Source: Clostridia bacterium (GTDB taxonomy: Bacteria; Bacillota; Clostridia; Oscillospirales; Acutalibacteraceae). From it: 64,000 bases of DNA. Positions within the stretch are counted from its first letter, which is position 1; each line of letters opens with the position of its first letter. The position numbers and the translations under genes were made by a program. Below the pieces are notes generated by a model. That model was not told where the DNA came from. It made no database searches and worked only from the letters and a program-made list of their open reading frames with translations. Shown here piece by piece: positions 31,815-40,445 of this stretch. Where the stretch lies: the NCBI GenBank assembly GCA_017399065.1, contig JAFQEL010000011.1, forward strand, positions 62,001 through 126,000, in the 5' to 3' direction.

Positions 31815-31860
31815 AAATTTTTTGACGCTTTCGTCAATTTGTATACCCGGAATCATTTAA

Positions 31861-31974
31861 AAATTCGGAATGCGGAATCAGGGATTTGACAAGACACGAA
31901 AAGAAAATATGCCGTTATAATAACCTCCTTTCAAAAGGAGCTGTCGATAAACAAATTTATATTGATATAACAAT
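31861..31974. other. Gene-free stretch with an orphan ribosome-binding-site-like motif
   Basis: No gene was found between the operator array and the terminator at 31975. On the minus strand AAAGGAGG (about 31934-31927) is part of a CTCCTTT/AAAGGAG hairpin but has no ATG, GTG or TTG at a suitable distance. It may be a decayed gene start. Confidence 0.4.
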
Positions 31975-32009
31975 AAAAAAGACGGTGGATTTCTCCCACC
32001 GTCTTTTTT
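31975..32009 (-). terminator. Terminator of the aconitase X operon
   Basis: AAAAAAGACGGTGG and CCACCGTCTTTTTT form a perfect stem with poly-U on either strand. Confidence 0.88.
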
Positions 32010-32023
32010 ATAGAAAGCTTTAA

Positions 32024-32464
32024 TTATTCAACTGTAACTGTACCGTCTTCTGCAACAGTAATCTTCATACCGTCCTTAACATAGCTGAGGAACTCATCGC
32101 CGAGGCAATCGACAACGGGCATCGGAGACTCAGTCCAGACAGCACCGAGAACTGCACCTGCGCAAGCAAGTGAGTCAATATGCTCGGAGAAGAGCATACA
32201 AGCAGGGTTTCTCTCCATAACCTTTGCGCAGTAAAGAACCATGCCGCCTGTTGTTGAACCGATAGTCTGAGGCAGGCAGAGAGCTGTGCCTACCATAGGC
32301 TTCTGGTAGAGGTCCTTATTGTTCTGGTCACCGCACTTTGCCTGCTTGTCACCGAACTGAAGAGCGTTCTGGAAGGAAGCAAGTGTGTTGAAACCGCCGT
32401 GGGAAACAAGAGCAGGAGCGGAGCATTTGCCCGGTACTACGGGACGACCCTTAAACTGTTTCAT
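32024..32464 (-). CDS. Aconitase X small (swivelling) subunit
   Basis: A 146-residue protein of the AcnX swivelling-domain family (DUF126). Motifs include KGRPVVPGKCSAPALVSHGGFN near the N-terminus, with the conserved active-site serine/cysteine region, and GSTTGGMVL (about 69-77). It forms the mobile lid domain over the large subunit. Its ATG overlaps the large subunit's TAA by one base (TAATG), typical of stoichiometric co-translation. It is the last gene before the terminator. Confidence 0.88.
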   Translation of the reverse strand: MKQFKGRPVVPGKCSAPALVSHGGFNTLASFQNALQFGDKQAKCGDQNNKDLYQKPMVGTALCLPQTIGSTTGGMVLYCAKVMERNPACMLFSEHIDSLACAGAVLGAVWTESPMPVVDCLGDEFLSYVKDGMKITVAEDGTVTVE

Positions 32465-33750
32465 TATGCTTTACCTCCTGTGATGATGTTAAGAATCTCG
32501 TCACTCTTGTAGTAACGGGATGTTGTGTATGTTCTGAGCTTATTGGAGTTTGTGATTACGGGCATCTTCTTGCAGAGCGGATTGTTCATATACATAAGCG
32601 GGCAGATGTAGCTGAGAACAACGCCTGTTGCTTCAAGCTCTTTTGCCTTGGGAGTCTTGTTAAACTCTTCGACAACTGCAGGAGCAGCAGTAAATACTGT
32701 GGGGATTGCAACCTTCTTGAGGCCGTTCTTCTTGAGGCCTGCAACAACATTGTCTGTCCACTCGATAAGCTGTGCGTGTGAAAGATGGGGGCAACCTACG
32801 AAGCAAAGCTTCGGTGTAGCGTTCTTATCCTTCCACATAACGGGGTAATTAGCCTGAACTCTTTCAAGCTCAGCATCGTCAACAACGTAAACCTGTGCGC
32901 CCTCTGCGATAAGGCTCTCGCCCTGCTCAACAGCTTCGGGAGTAAGGTTTTCGATGTGGTAGAGGCCGACAGCACCGTTGGAAGCTGTAGCAGCACCAAA
33001 ATCCTTGAGGTATGCCTTTGTGTCACCGTCAAGCTCTGTACCGATCCACTTATCAAGGCCCTTGATATAAGGAACATCTTCCATAACCTTCATACCGATA
33101 GCGGAACCGAGAATCTGTGCCTCGGGCTTCTTTGTTGTCTTGACTTCGACAATCCAAGTTGCTTTTCTGCCTTCGTCTGTAACAAGTCCGAAGTAAGGAA
33201 CCTTGCCGACGATTGAGCCGAAGAGCTCGATAATACCGGAGTTACGGTTACATCTTGCACCGATAACGGAGTTAGCGTAAACAACAGCGGATGACTCTGC
33301 CCATGAGAGAACCTCGCCCTTCTTGGGAAGGTTACCAACCTCATCCATATAGCAGGTACATGTGTAGGACTTGTCATCGATAAGGCCGAGCTTTGCAAGC
33401 TGTGCATCATACTGATCCTGCTTTGAATACATAAACTTATTAAAAATAAGCTTCTGAAGGAAGTTAGCCGGAACGTTGGGGTCAAGCGGCTTGGGGTCAA
33501 CAGAAAACTTCTGCTGAGAGAGTGCACCGCCTGCGATAAGCTGATCCATAAGATCGTAAACAGGGCTCATAACCTTGAGACCGAAGCTTGTAACAAGGTG
33601 ACCCATTTTGCTTTCGACAGGAACCATCTTTGTAGCACCGAAAGCATCGCCGTACATAACAAGGGTCTTCATAACCTTTGCCATTGTTTCGCCCTTTGCA
33701 CCGTTGAGAATTTCTATCTCATCGGGTGTGAGCTGCATTTTGTAGTTCAT
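32464..33750 (-). CDS. Aconitase X large catalytic subunit
   Basis: A 428-residue protein of the AcnX catalytic family (DUF521). Visible are LTPDEIEILNGAKGETMAKVM at the N-terminus, the TCTCYMDEVG and GARCNRNSG cysteine regions that bind the iron-sulfur cluster, and GSIVGKVPYFGLVTDEGRKA. Characterised members dehydrate cis-3-hydroxy-L-proline (bacteria) or mevalonate-5-phosphate (archaea). A bacterial two-subunit form suggests hydroxyproline use, but neither a proline racemase nor a pyrroline-carboxylate reductase is adjacent, so the substrate stays open. It is preceded by a 40-residue peptide gene on the same strand. Confidence 0.85.
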   Translation of the reverse strand: MNYKMQLTPDEIEILNGAKGETMAKVMKTLVMYGDAFGATKMVPVESKMGHLVTSFGLKVMSPVYDLMDQLIAGGALSQQKFSVDPKPLDPNVPANFLQKLIFNKFMYSKQDQYDAQLAKLGLIDDKSYTCTCYMDEVGNLPKKGEVLSWAESSAVVYANSVIGARCNRNSGIIELFGSIVGKVPYFGLVTDEGRKATWIVEVKTTKKPEAQILGSAIGMKVMEDVPYIKGLDKWIGTELDGDTKAYLKDFGAATASNGAVGLYHIENLTPEAVEQGESLIAEGAQVYVVDDAELERVQANYPVMWKDKNATPKLCFVGCPHLSHAQLIEWTDNVVAGLKKNGLKKVAIPTVFTAAPAVVEEFNKTPKAKELEATGVVLSYICPLMYMNNPLCKKMPVITNSNKLRTYTTSRYYKSDEILNIITGGKA

Positions 33751-33872
33751 TTTATCTTATCCCCTTTCATAAGGATCAAAATTAGCTTATATATAAAGTC
33801 CGAGTTAACGGACCGGAAAACTTTAATAACAGGCCATATCACCCAAGGGCAATATGGCCGTATGTACCGTAC
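33751..33872 (-). other. Leader between the small peptide gene and aconitase X
   Basis: This spacer holds two hairpins: GGCCATAT/ATATGGCC (33832-33859) and GTCCG/CGGAC (33798-33813), the latter followed on the minus strand by TTTATAT. Neither is a strong terminator. They could attenuate or process the transcript between peptide and enzyme genes. Confidence 0.4.
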
Positions 33873-33995
33873 TTACGGAAGCATATCAAAGAATTTCTGA
33901 GCGATATCGCCAAAGTTGAAAAGAAAGTTCTGAACCTTTTCAAGGATATCAAAAAGCTGGATGATGATATCTTCGATTGAGATTGAGAAATTCAT
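33873..33995 (-). CDS. Small acidic amphipathic 40-residue peptide
   Basis: A gene too short for usual cut-offs: ATG 33995 behind AAGGAGGG, ending TAA 33873. The peptide starts MNFSISIEDIIIQLFDIL and continues EKVQNFLFNFGDIAQKFFDM. It is a strongly amphipathic helix with regularly spaced Phe/Ile/Leu and acidic residues. No family is recognised. A promoter (TTGAAT, 17 bp, TAAAAT) lies upstream and no clear terminator separates it from the aconitase X genes, so it is probably the first gene of their transcript. It may be a membrane-active or partner peptide; function unknown. Confidence 0.55.
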   Translation of the reverse strand: MNFSISIEDIIIQLFDILEKVQNFLFNFGDIAQKFFDMLP

Positions 33996-34061
33996 TTTTT
34001 TCCCTCCTTCTTCTATAAAATTCTGTTTCTTTTCCGCAGAATTCAAAGAATCTGCAATATA

Positions 34062-34090
34062 ATTTTATCACACACTGAAAAATAATTCAA
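34062..34090 (-). promoter_or_regulatory. Promoter of the peptide-aconitase X unit
   Basis: Minus strand: -35 TTGAAT at 34090-34085, 17 bp, -10 TAAAAT at 34067-34062. Confidence 0.7.
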
Positions 34091-34110
34091 TATAAAAAAG
34101 CAAACACAAC

Positions 34111-34144
34111 GAGGCTTTGCGGTAAACACCGACTGCAAAGCCTC
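34111..34144 (-). terminator. Probable terminator of the flavin oxidoreductase gene
   Basis: GAGGCTTTGC pairs perfectly with GCAAAGCCTC. On the minus strand a U-rich stretch follows after about 10 nt, so efficiency is uncertain. Confidence 0.55.
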
Positions 34145-34158
34145 ATTCATTTATTAAA

Positions 34159-36225
34159 TTAAAGCTTCATTGCAATATCCCATGCCTGCCAGATAACCGT
34201 ACGAAGGTTACCTACCTTAAAAGCATCGCCGAGGATGTGAACGTGCTTTGCCTTCTCTGCAATGGGAGCGGGCTTGTAGCCGACGGAAAGTATTACGCTG
34301 TCAGCAGGTACGTTAACGGTCTTGCCGTCCTTTGTTGCAACGGTAACACTGCTGTCGGTGATTTCCGTTGTCTTTGACTCAAGGTAAACGGGGACGTTGT
34401 TTGCCTTGAAGAAGTCACGCAGGAAGCTTGTGTTTGCAAGAGCAACACCGGGTGTTGTGATAAGGTCATCCTGCATTTCAACGATAACAGGCTTCTTGCC
34501 CTGGAGATAGAGGTCATATGCGATTTCACAGCCTGTGAGACCGCCGCCGACGACAACAACGTTCTCGCCGACTTCTTTTTTGCCGAGAAGGTAGTCAACA
34601 GCCTCGATACCGTACTCAGCAGCACCCTTGACGGGAATCTTGTTTGCAACTGAACCTGTTGCAACGATAACCTCGTCGGCACCGAGAGAAGCAATATCCT
34701 TGACCTCTGTGTTCATCTTGACAGTGATTGACGGGTACTTCTTGACCTCACGGTTGTACCATGCGATAAGGTCACGGTCCTTCTCCTTGAATGAGGGAGC
34801 CGCAGCAGCAATGAATACACCGCCGAGAACGTCAGACTTCTCGTAAAGAGTTACCGTGTGACCGCGCTGTGCGCAGACGATAGCAGCTTCCATACCGCCG
34901 ATACCGCCGCCGACAATAGCGATGTTCTTCTTTTTCTTTGCAGGCTCGATCTTATATTTCTTAGACTGCATTGTCTTGGGGTTAAGTGCGCAACGTGCAA
35001 GACCCATTGTATCCTTAAGATCCTGAGTATTTGCGTGACCCTTTGAAGATGAGAAGTTGAAGCAGCCGCTGTGGCAGCAGATACAGGGCTTGATTTCCTC
35101 AATTCTGTCCTCGATGATCTTTGTGATCCACTCGGGGTCTGTAAGGAACTGACGTGCAATACCTACGCCGTCAATCTTGCCCTCTGCAACAGCCTTTGCA
35201 CCGACATCGGGCTCCATACGGCCTGCACATACAACGGGAATGTCAACAAAGTTCTTGATGTGAGCAACGTCGTCAAGGTTACAGTTCTGAGGCATATACA
35301 TAGGCGGATGTGCCCAGTACCATGAGTCGTATGTACCGTTATCGGCGTTAAGCATATCGTAGCCTGCATCCTGAAGGTACTTTGCAGCCTTCTCGGATTC
35401 AGCCATAGCACGGCCGACTTCTGTGTAATCTTCGCCGGGCATTGCACCCTCGCAGAAGCCCTTCATCTTAGACTCTACGGAGTAACGGAGAGATACGGGA
35501 TAATCGTCGCCGCAAGCCTCTTTGATTGCCTTGACAACCTCTGTTGCAAAACGGTATCTGTTCTCAAAGCTGCCGCCGTATTCGTCTGTACGCTTGTTGA
35601 AGAACTCGATTGCAAACTGGTCGAGAAGATAGCCTTCGTGAACAGCGTGAACCTCAACACCGTCAACACCTGCGTCACGGCAGAGCTTAGCTGTCTTTGC
35701 GAAAGCCTCGATAATCTCGTAAATCTGCTCTTTTGTCATCTCGGGGCACTCGATATCGTGAGCCCAACGTGATTTCTGCGGGCTGGGAGATGCAAGCTCA
35801 TGTGATGTGTCGAGAATCGGCTTGATAAGAGCACGTGTAAATTTATTCTTGTGAAGGGGTGCAACAAGCTCGGTGATAGCCCATGAACGGCCCATACCTG
35901 CAGTGAGCTGAACAAACAGCTTTGCACCTGTCTTGTGGATTTCATCCATAAATTCCTTGAGCTCTTCGAACATCTTGGGGTTCTGCCAGAGCCACTTGCC
36001 CCAGAAAGTATCACGAAGGGGTGCGATACCGGGGATGATAAGACCGACGTTGTTGTTAGCTCTCTCGAGGAAGAGCTTTGCAGCCTCCTTGTCAAAATGG
36101 CAACCGCCGAGCTCAAACCAACCGAAGAGAGATGTACCGCCCATGGGGCACATAACTATTCTGTTTTTGATTTCGACATTACCTATTTTCCAAGGGGTAA
36201 ATAAAGCTTCGTACTTGGAATCCAT
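34159..36225 (-). CDS. Old-yellow-enzyme-type oxidoreductase (FadH/BaiCD-like)
   Basis: A 688-residue multi-cofactor flavoenzyme. Residues about 1-370 form an FMN TIM barrel (LFTPWKIGNVEIKNRIVMCPMGG, and the catalytic-loop region DGVEVHAVHEGYLLDQF). A cysteine cluster CICCHSGCF (about 393-401), plus a later Cys, binds a 4Fe-4S cluster. Residues about 430-688 hold FAD/NAD domains (IAIVGGGIGGMEAAIV, VVVVGGGLTGCEIAYDL). The family reduces activated C=C bonds of enoates, dienoyl-CoA or bile-acid intermediates; the substrate cannot be told. Single gene with a consensus promoter. ATG 36225 has only AAAGGATG at long spacing. Confidence 0.9.
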   Translation of the reverse strand: MDSKYEALFTPWKIGNVEIKNRIVMCPMGGTSLFGWFELGGCHFDKEAAKLFLERANNNVGLIIPGIAPLRDTFWGKWLWQNPKMFEELKEFMDEIHKTGAKLFVQLTAGMGRSWAITELVAPLHKNKFTRALIKPILDTSHELASPSPQKSRWAHDIECPEMTKEQIYEIIEAFAKTAKLCRDAGVDGVEVHAVHEGYLLDQFAIEFFNKRTDEYGGSFENRYRFATEVVKAIKEACGDDYPVSLRYSVESKMKGFCEGAMPGEDYTEVGRAMAESEKAAKYLQDAGYDMLNADNGTYDSWYWAHPPMYMPQNCNLDDVAHIKNFVDIPVVCAGRMEPDVGAKAVAEGKIDGVGIARQFLTDPEWITKIIEDRIEEIKPCICCHSGCFNFSSSKGHANTQDLKDTMGLARCALNPKTMQSKKYKIEPAKKKKNIAIVGGGIGGMEAAIVCAQRGHTVTLYEKSDVLGGVFIAAAAPSFKEKDRDLIAWYNREVKKYPSITVKMNTEVKDIASLGADEVIVATGSVANKIPVKGAAEYGIEAVDYLLGKKEVGENVVVVGGGLTGCEIAYDLYLQGKKPVIVEMQDDLITTPGVALANTSFLRDFFKANNVPVYLESKTTEITDSSVTVATKDGKTVNVPADSVILSVGYKPAPIAEKAKHVHILGDAFKVGNLRTVIWQAWDIAMKL

Positions 36226-36279
36226 AGCTTATGCACACATCCTTTTTTGATTTTGGAATATCATTTTTTCCTATCATAA

Positions 36280-36308
36280 ATTATATTAAAATTCTTAGCT
36301 TTTGTCAA
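36280..36308 (-). promoter_or_regulatory. Promoter of the flavin oxidoreductase gene
   Basis: Minus strand: -35 TTGACA at 36308-36303, 17 bp, -10 TATAAT at 36285-36280, a perfect consensus. Confidence 0.88.
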
Positions 36309-36369
36309 CTAATATAAGCACCACAAAAGACGTCCGCAGCAATCTGTTTTTTATGCAAAACAACTGTCC

Positions 36370-36398
36370 TTGACATATAATTATTATTTTAGTATAAT
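36370..36398 (+). promoter_or_regulatory. Promoter of the subtilase-recG unit
   Basis: -35 TTGACA (36370-36375), 17 bp, -10 TATAAT (36393-36398), a perfect consensus divergent from the flavoenzyme promoter. Confidence 0.88.
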
Positions 36399-36437
36399 AT
36401 AAGCGTAAAATTTTAAATTGGAGAGGTGGCGCCAAAA

Positions 36438-39400
36438 ATGAAAAATTCAGTAAAGAGGTTTGCATCTTTTGTTATATGCTGTATTCTCTGCGGCGTATTC
36501 TGCCTTTTTTCATCTGCTAAAAGCACCAACGAATACGGTCTGGGACTTACTGCCGACTCTTCTGTTGCTGACAGTTCGGCAACCGTCACGCTAAGCCTCA
36601 AAAACTCAAACAGCTTTGATGTAAACGACATCGAAATCGTACACAACTTGCCCGAAGGACTTGAACTCAAATCCGAGATCGCAGGCAAAAACAGCGAAGG
36701 CTGTGTTATCCCCGTCGGCAGTCTTGCCGCAGGCGATACATATAAATCCGAGCTTGTTTTCAACGCAATAAACGCACCTGTTATAACAGACGGCGAAGCT
36801 TCAGCCAACTCCAAAGTTGAAGCCGTTGCTGTCAAAAAGGCAAACGAAAAAACCGTTATAGCCGCTGTTGTTGCAGCAGTTGTAATCGTTGCAGTTGTTA
36901 TAATTTTTGCAAGGAAGCACAAGAAAGCCGCAGCTATGCTCCTTGCTCTCACAATGCTTACACCCGTTACGGGTATGTTTGTTGCAAATGCTGCCGAGTC
37001 ACGCAGTTTCACTCTTGAAGACTCAATCACAATCGGCGATACATCATACCCCATCAGCATCACCGTAGAATACACTGCAGAAAGCGAAGCGGATTTTGAG
37101 CTTGAAGCTGAAGATGCCGCAGGCACAGTCACCCGACCTGTTGCAGATTTCAGCGGTACGGCTGTCGCAGACTCAACCGTTATGTCTGTCACCTACGAGG
37201 TACGCAGTGATATCGACGGCTTTGAAGTCGGCTCAAGCGGCACCGCAAGCCTTGACGGATGCGAATGGAGTGTTGATAACCTTGCACTCAAGCACGGCGA
37301 CAACAAGGTAACCTTCACCGCAACTCTCACAAACGGCGAAGCTCTGACTCAGGTACAGAATATCTGTTATGATCCCGGTGAGCTTTACAACCGTACTGCC
37401 GCCGAAGAAGCTGAAGAAAACGGCACAAAATATGTAAAAGAGATTGTAAACATTTATTTCGACATAAATACAACCGAAGAAAGAATTGAAGAAATACTTT
37501 CCGATATAGGCGCAGAGCGTGTCGGCGAAGTAAACGACATAGCTATGGTGCAGGCAAGAGTTGAAGCAGAAAGCCTTGACGCACTTAACAAAAAATGTGA
37601 AGAAATCGAAGAATATGACGAGGTTGTTGCCGCAGGTATCGAGCAGATTCTGCCCCTTGATATCAACGCTGTCACAAATGACCCGTGGAGTACATACGTC
37701 GGCAACAAGGAAACACGCAACGAAGAAATTCCCGACGGCTACAACTGGCACGTTGAGGCAATCCAGGCACACAGTGCGTGGGATTATCAGAGTTTTTTCG
37801 GCAAGGCAACTGTCGGAATCATCGACGGTCCTGTTATGACCGATCACGAGGATATGCTCAATAAAGTCAAATTCTCCGGAAGCTATCAGAGAGACAACAC
37901 CTTCTCCTCCGCAGCAAAAGATAAAGCAAACGAATTCCACGGCACACACGTAGCAAGCGTCATCGGAGCAACGCAGAACAACAGCCTCGGCGTTGCAGGT
38001 CTGCTCAAGGACGTTGATATTTATGCCGCTAACTTCGGTGCGGCAAGCAACACAATAAGTTATATTGTATCTGCCGTTTCATCTCAGGTCACAAACGGTG
38101 CAACAGCCGTCAACCTCTCGCTCGGTCTTAACAATACAACGGGAGACAATCCTTACCTTAACCCCTACTCAACAGAGGATCTTGATGCAATGGCAACACA
38201 GTGTGCCGTAGGTATGTACACTCTTATCAAGTCGGGTAAGGAATTTGTTGTCGTACAGTCTGCAGGTAACGGCGTTATTGACACAAGACTCGGCAACAAT
38301 ATGTACCGCAGTGTTGATGCGACGCAGAACGGACTTTACTGCTCTGTACGCACAAACGGCTCTTACGGCTCGCTTACGCGCTCTCAGGTGCAGGCTGTTT
38401 ACGACCGTATTATCGTCGTAGGTGCCGCGGAAAATGACAGCAACGTTTCAAAATATGCCGACTTCACAATGTACTACCGCAGTAATGCAGGCGACAGAGT
38501 TGACGTATATGCACCCGGCTACAGAATTATGGGTGCCGTCACTCCGCAGGCAGACTCAAATGACAACTACACGATAATGTACGGTATGGCAACGGGTACT
38601 TCCCAGGCTGCTCCGCAGGTAACTGCCGTTGCAGCGCTCTGCTTTGCAATCAACCCCAATCTTACGGGCGCTCAGGTCAAAACAATGATAAAGGAAAATA
38701 CACGCTGTGACGTCAAGGACAACACGCAGACCCAGAAGGGCACCGACAACGTATATTACGAGCTTCATCCCGCAACAGGTAACGGCAGAATGCTCAGCAT
38801 GAAACTTGTTGCCGAGGCGGCAATGCGTACCGTAGTCGGCAAGGCAAACTACACCCAGCTCAACCGAATCGTCGCCGCCGCTCAGAGTCTTGACCCCAAC
38901 ACATTCACAAACTATGAGATCGTTCAGGCTGTTATTGACAGCATTGACTATAACCTCTACGCATATCAGCAGGATGAGGTAGACGCAAAATATATCGAAC
39001 TTCTCGATGCTATGGATAAGCTGATTGAGCGTACGTCTGCCGACTATTCCGATGTGGAAAAAGCCAAAGCTGAAGCCGCCGCACTCAATCCTGACGATTA
39101 CGTCGATTTCAGCGGTGTCACCTCAGCCGTAAACGCAGTTGTATACGGTAAATATTCCGATGAACAGGCACAGGTCGATGCTATGGCACAGGCTATACGC
39201 GATGCGATTTCCGCCCTTGTAATCAAAGCTGAGTTAAGCACCTCTGACCCAAGCGTTGTCCCCGATAACCTTAACCGTATCATTGTGCTTACCTCAGATT
39301 ATATTGACACTTACTCGGATTACATTGATGCAAGCGGCGGGTATACCGTATCGTTTAAGCCCAACAGCTCGGGTAAATATTCCACAGGTGCAACAGCAAC

Positions 39401-39662
39401 AATGAGTAAGGAAGGCTATGAGGATATCGTATACACAGTAGCAGTGCTCGGCGATATCGACGGCAACGGCAAAGCAGATGCAAACGATGCATTCCTTGCA
39501 AGAATGTGTGCTGTCGGTCTGCTTGAACTCAATCATACAGCATATAATATAGCTGCAGATGCAAACTGCGACGGCGAAATCACCGAAGCGGACTTTATCC
39601 TTATCCAGGACAGTGCCATTTTTAACGACTTTATTTTTAACGATTACACACCCGGAGAGTGA
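36438..39662 (+). CDS. Subtilisin-like protease with dockerin-like C-terminus
   Basis: A 1074-residue exported protein. In order: a signal peptide (about 1-27); a CARDB/DUF11-like beta domain (about 40-120); a hydrophobic segment (about 140-157) ending ARKHKK; a second signal-like segment (about 165-186); a linker and a pro-domain-like region (to about 430); and an S8 catalytic domain with Asp463 (GIIDG), His501 (HGTHV) and Ser722 (GTSQAAPQ). Helical repeats follow, then a dockerin-like module (GDIDGNGKADANDAFLARM, then DANCDGEITEADF) at the end. ATG 36438 follows GAGAGGTGG. It probably processes surface proteins. No terminator separates it from ymdB. Confidence 0.88.
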   Translation: MKNSVKRFASFVICCILCGVFCLFSSAKSTNEYGLGLTADSSVADSSATVTLSLKNSNSFDVNDIEIVHNLPEGLELKSEIAGKNSEGCVIPVGSLAAGDTYKSELVFNAINAPVITDGEASANSKVEAVAVKKANEKTVIAAVVAAVVIVAVVIIFARKHKKAAAMLLALTMLTPVTGMFVANAAESRSFTLEDSITIGDTSYPISITVEYTAESEADFELEAEDAAGTVTRPVADFSGTAVADSTVMSVTYEVRSDIDGFEVGSSGTASLDGCEWSVDNLALKHGDNKVTFTATLTNGEALTQVQNICYDPGELYNRTAAEEAEENGTKYVKEIVNIYFDINTTEERIEEILSDIGAERVGEVNDIAMVQARVEAESLDALNKKCEEIEEYDEVVAAGIEQILPLDINAVTNDPWSTYVGNKETRNEEIPDGYNWHVEAIQAHSAWDYQSFFGKATVGIIDGPVMTDHEDMLNKVKFSGSYQRDNTFSSAAKDKANEFHGTHVASVIGATQNNSLGVAGLLKDVDIYAANFGAASNTISYIVSAVSSQVTNGATAVNLSLGLNNTTGDNPYLNPYSTEDLDAMATQCAVGMYTLIKSGKEFVVVQSAGNGVIDTRLGNNMYRSVDATQNGLYCSVRTNGSYGSLTRSQVQAVYDRIIVVGAAENDSNVSKYADFTMYYRSNAGDRVDVYAPGYRIMGAVTPQADSNDNYTIMYGMATGTSQAAPQVTAVAALCFAINPNLTGAQVKTMIKENTRCDVKDNTQTQKGTDNVYYELHPATGNGRMLSMKLVAEAAMRTVVGKANYTQLNRIVAAAQSLDPNTFTNYEIVQAVIDSIDYNLYAYQQDEVDAKYIELLDAMDKLIERTSADYSDVEKAKAEAAALNPDDYVDFSGVTSAVNAVVYGKYSDEQAQVDAMAQAIRDAISALVIKAELSTSDPSVVPDNLNRIIVLTSDYIDTYSDYIDASGGYTVSFKPNSSGKYSTGATATMSKEGYEDIVYTVAVLGDIDGNGKADANDAFLARMCAVGLLELNHTAYNIAADANCDGEITEADFILIQDSAIFNDFIFNDYTPGE

Positions 39663-39671
39663 CATAACACA

Positions 39672-40442
39672 ATGATTATACTTGCCATAGGCGACGTTGT
39701 CGGCACACCCGGCTGTGAATATCTGCGCCGCCGTCTGCCGACAATAAAAAGACAGTACGGCGTTGACTTCTGCATAGTAAACGGCGAAAATTCAGCCGCA
39801 GGCAACGGCATAACCCCACAGTCTGCCGACGTTCTTTTTGAGTGCGGTGCTGACCTGATCACAACGGGTAACCACGTTTACCGCCGCCGTGAAATATATG
39901 AAAGACTCGACACCTGCCGCGACATAATCCGCCCTGCAAACTACTACGCAGGCAACCCCGGCAAGGGCTTTGCCGTTGCAGATATGGGCAGCGTTAAAAT
40001 AGGTGTTATCAACCTTGCAGGCAACGCTTTTATGGACGGTGACAATCCGTTCACCTGCGTTGACAGATGTCTTGAAGAAATAAAAGACTGCCGCATAAAG
40101 CTTGTCGATTTCCACGCAGAAGCCACAGGTGAAAAACGTGCGCTCGGCTTTTATCTCGACGGCAGAGTAAGTGCTGTTTTCGGCACGCATACTCACGTGC
40201 AGACTGCTGATGAACAGATCCTGCCGGAAGGCACAGGCTATATTACAGACCTGGGGATGACGGGTACGGTACAATCCGTTCTGGGCGTTACTCCGCAGAT
40301 CATTATCAATAAGCTCAAAACAAATATGCCTTCACGTTTTGATAATAACGAGGGCGAATGTATGCTTAACGGCTGTCTGTTTGAAATAGACAAGCAAAGC
40401 GGTAAAACCGTAAGCACAGAAAGAATCAACATCAGAGGGTAA
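39672..40442 (+). CDS. ymdB: YmdB-family metallophosphoesterase
   Basis: A 256-residue protein of the YmdB/TIGR00282 family. Metal-binding motifs are AIGDVVGTPG (about 5-14), NGENSA (about 38-43), TTGNHV, and GTHTHVQTAD (about 175-184). Family members are 2',3'-cyclic nucleotide phosphodiesterases that influence RNA turnover and the choice between sporulation and biofilm in Bacillus. Usually it sits behind the RNase Y gene; here a protease gene precedes it by 9 nt. Its ribosome binding site overlaps the protease stop. Confidence 0.92.
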   Translation: MIILAIGDVVGTPGCEYLRRRLPTIKRQYGVDFCIVNGENSAAGNGITPQSADVLFECGADLITTGNHVYRRREIYERLDTCRDIIRPANYYAGNPGKGFAVADMGSVKIGVINLAGNAFMDGDNPFTCVDRCLEEIKDCRIKLVDFHAEATGEKRALGFYLDGRVSAVFGTHTHVQTADEQILPEGTGYITDLGMTGTVQSVLGVTPQIIINKLKTNMPSRFDNNEGECMLNGCLFEIDKQSGKTVSTERINIRG

Positions 40443-40445
40443 TTT

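Noticed and set aside
31587-31860. Overlapping 82- and 89-codon frames on both strands over the TTGTGCA array
   Set aside because: Neither has a ribosome binding site. The sequence is dominated by inverted repeats and a promoter, so it is regulatory rather than coding.
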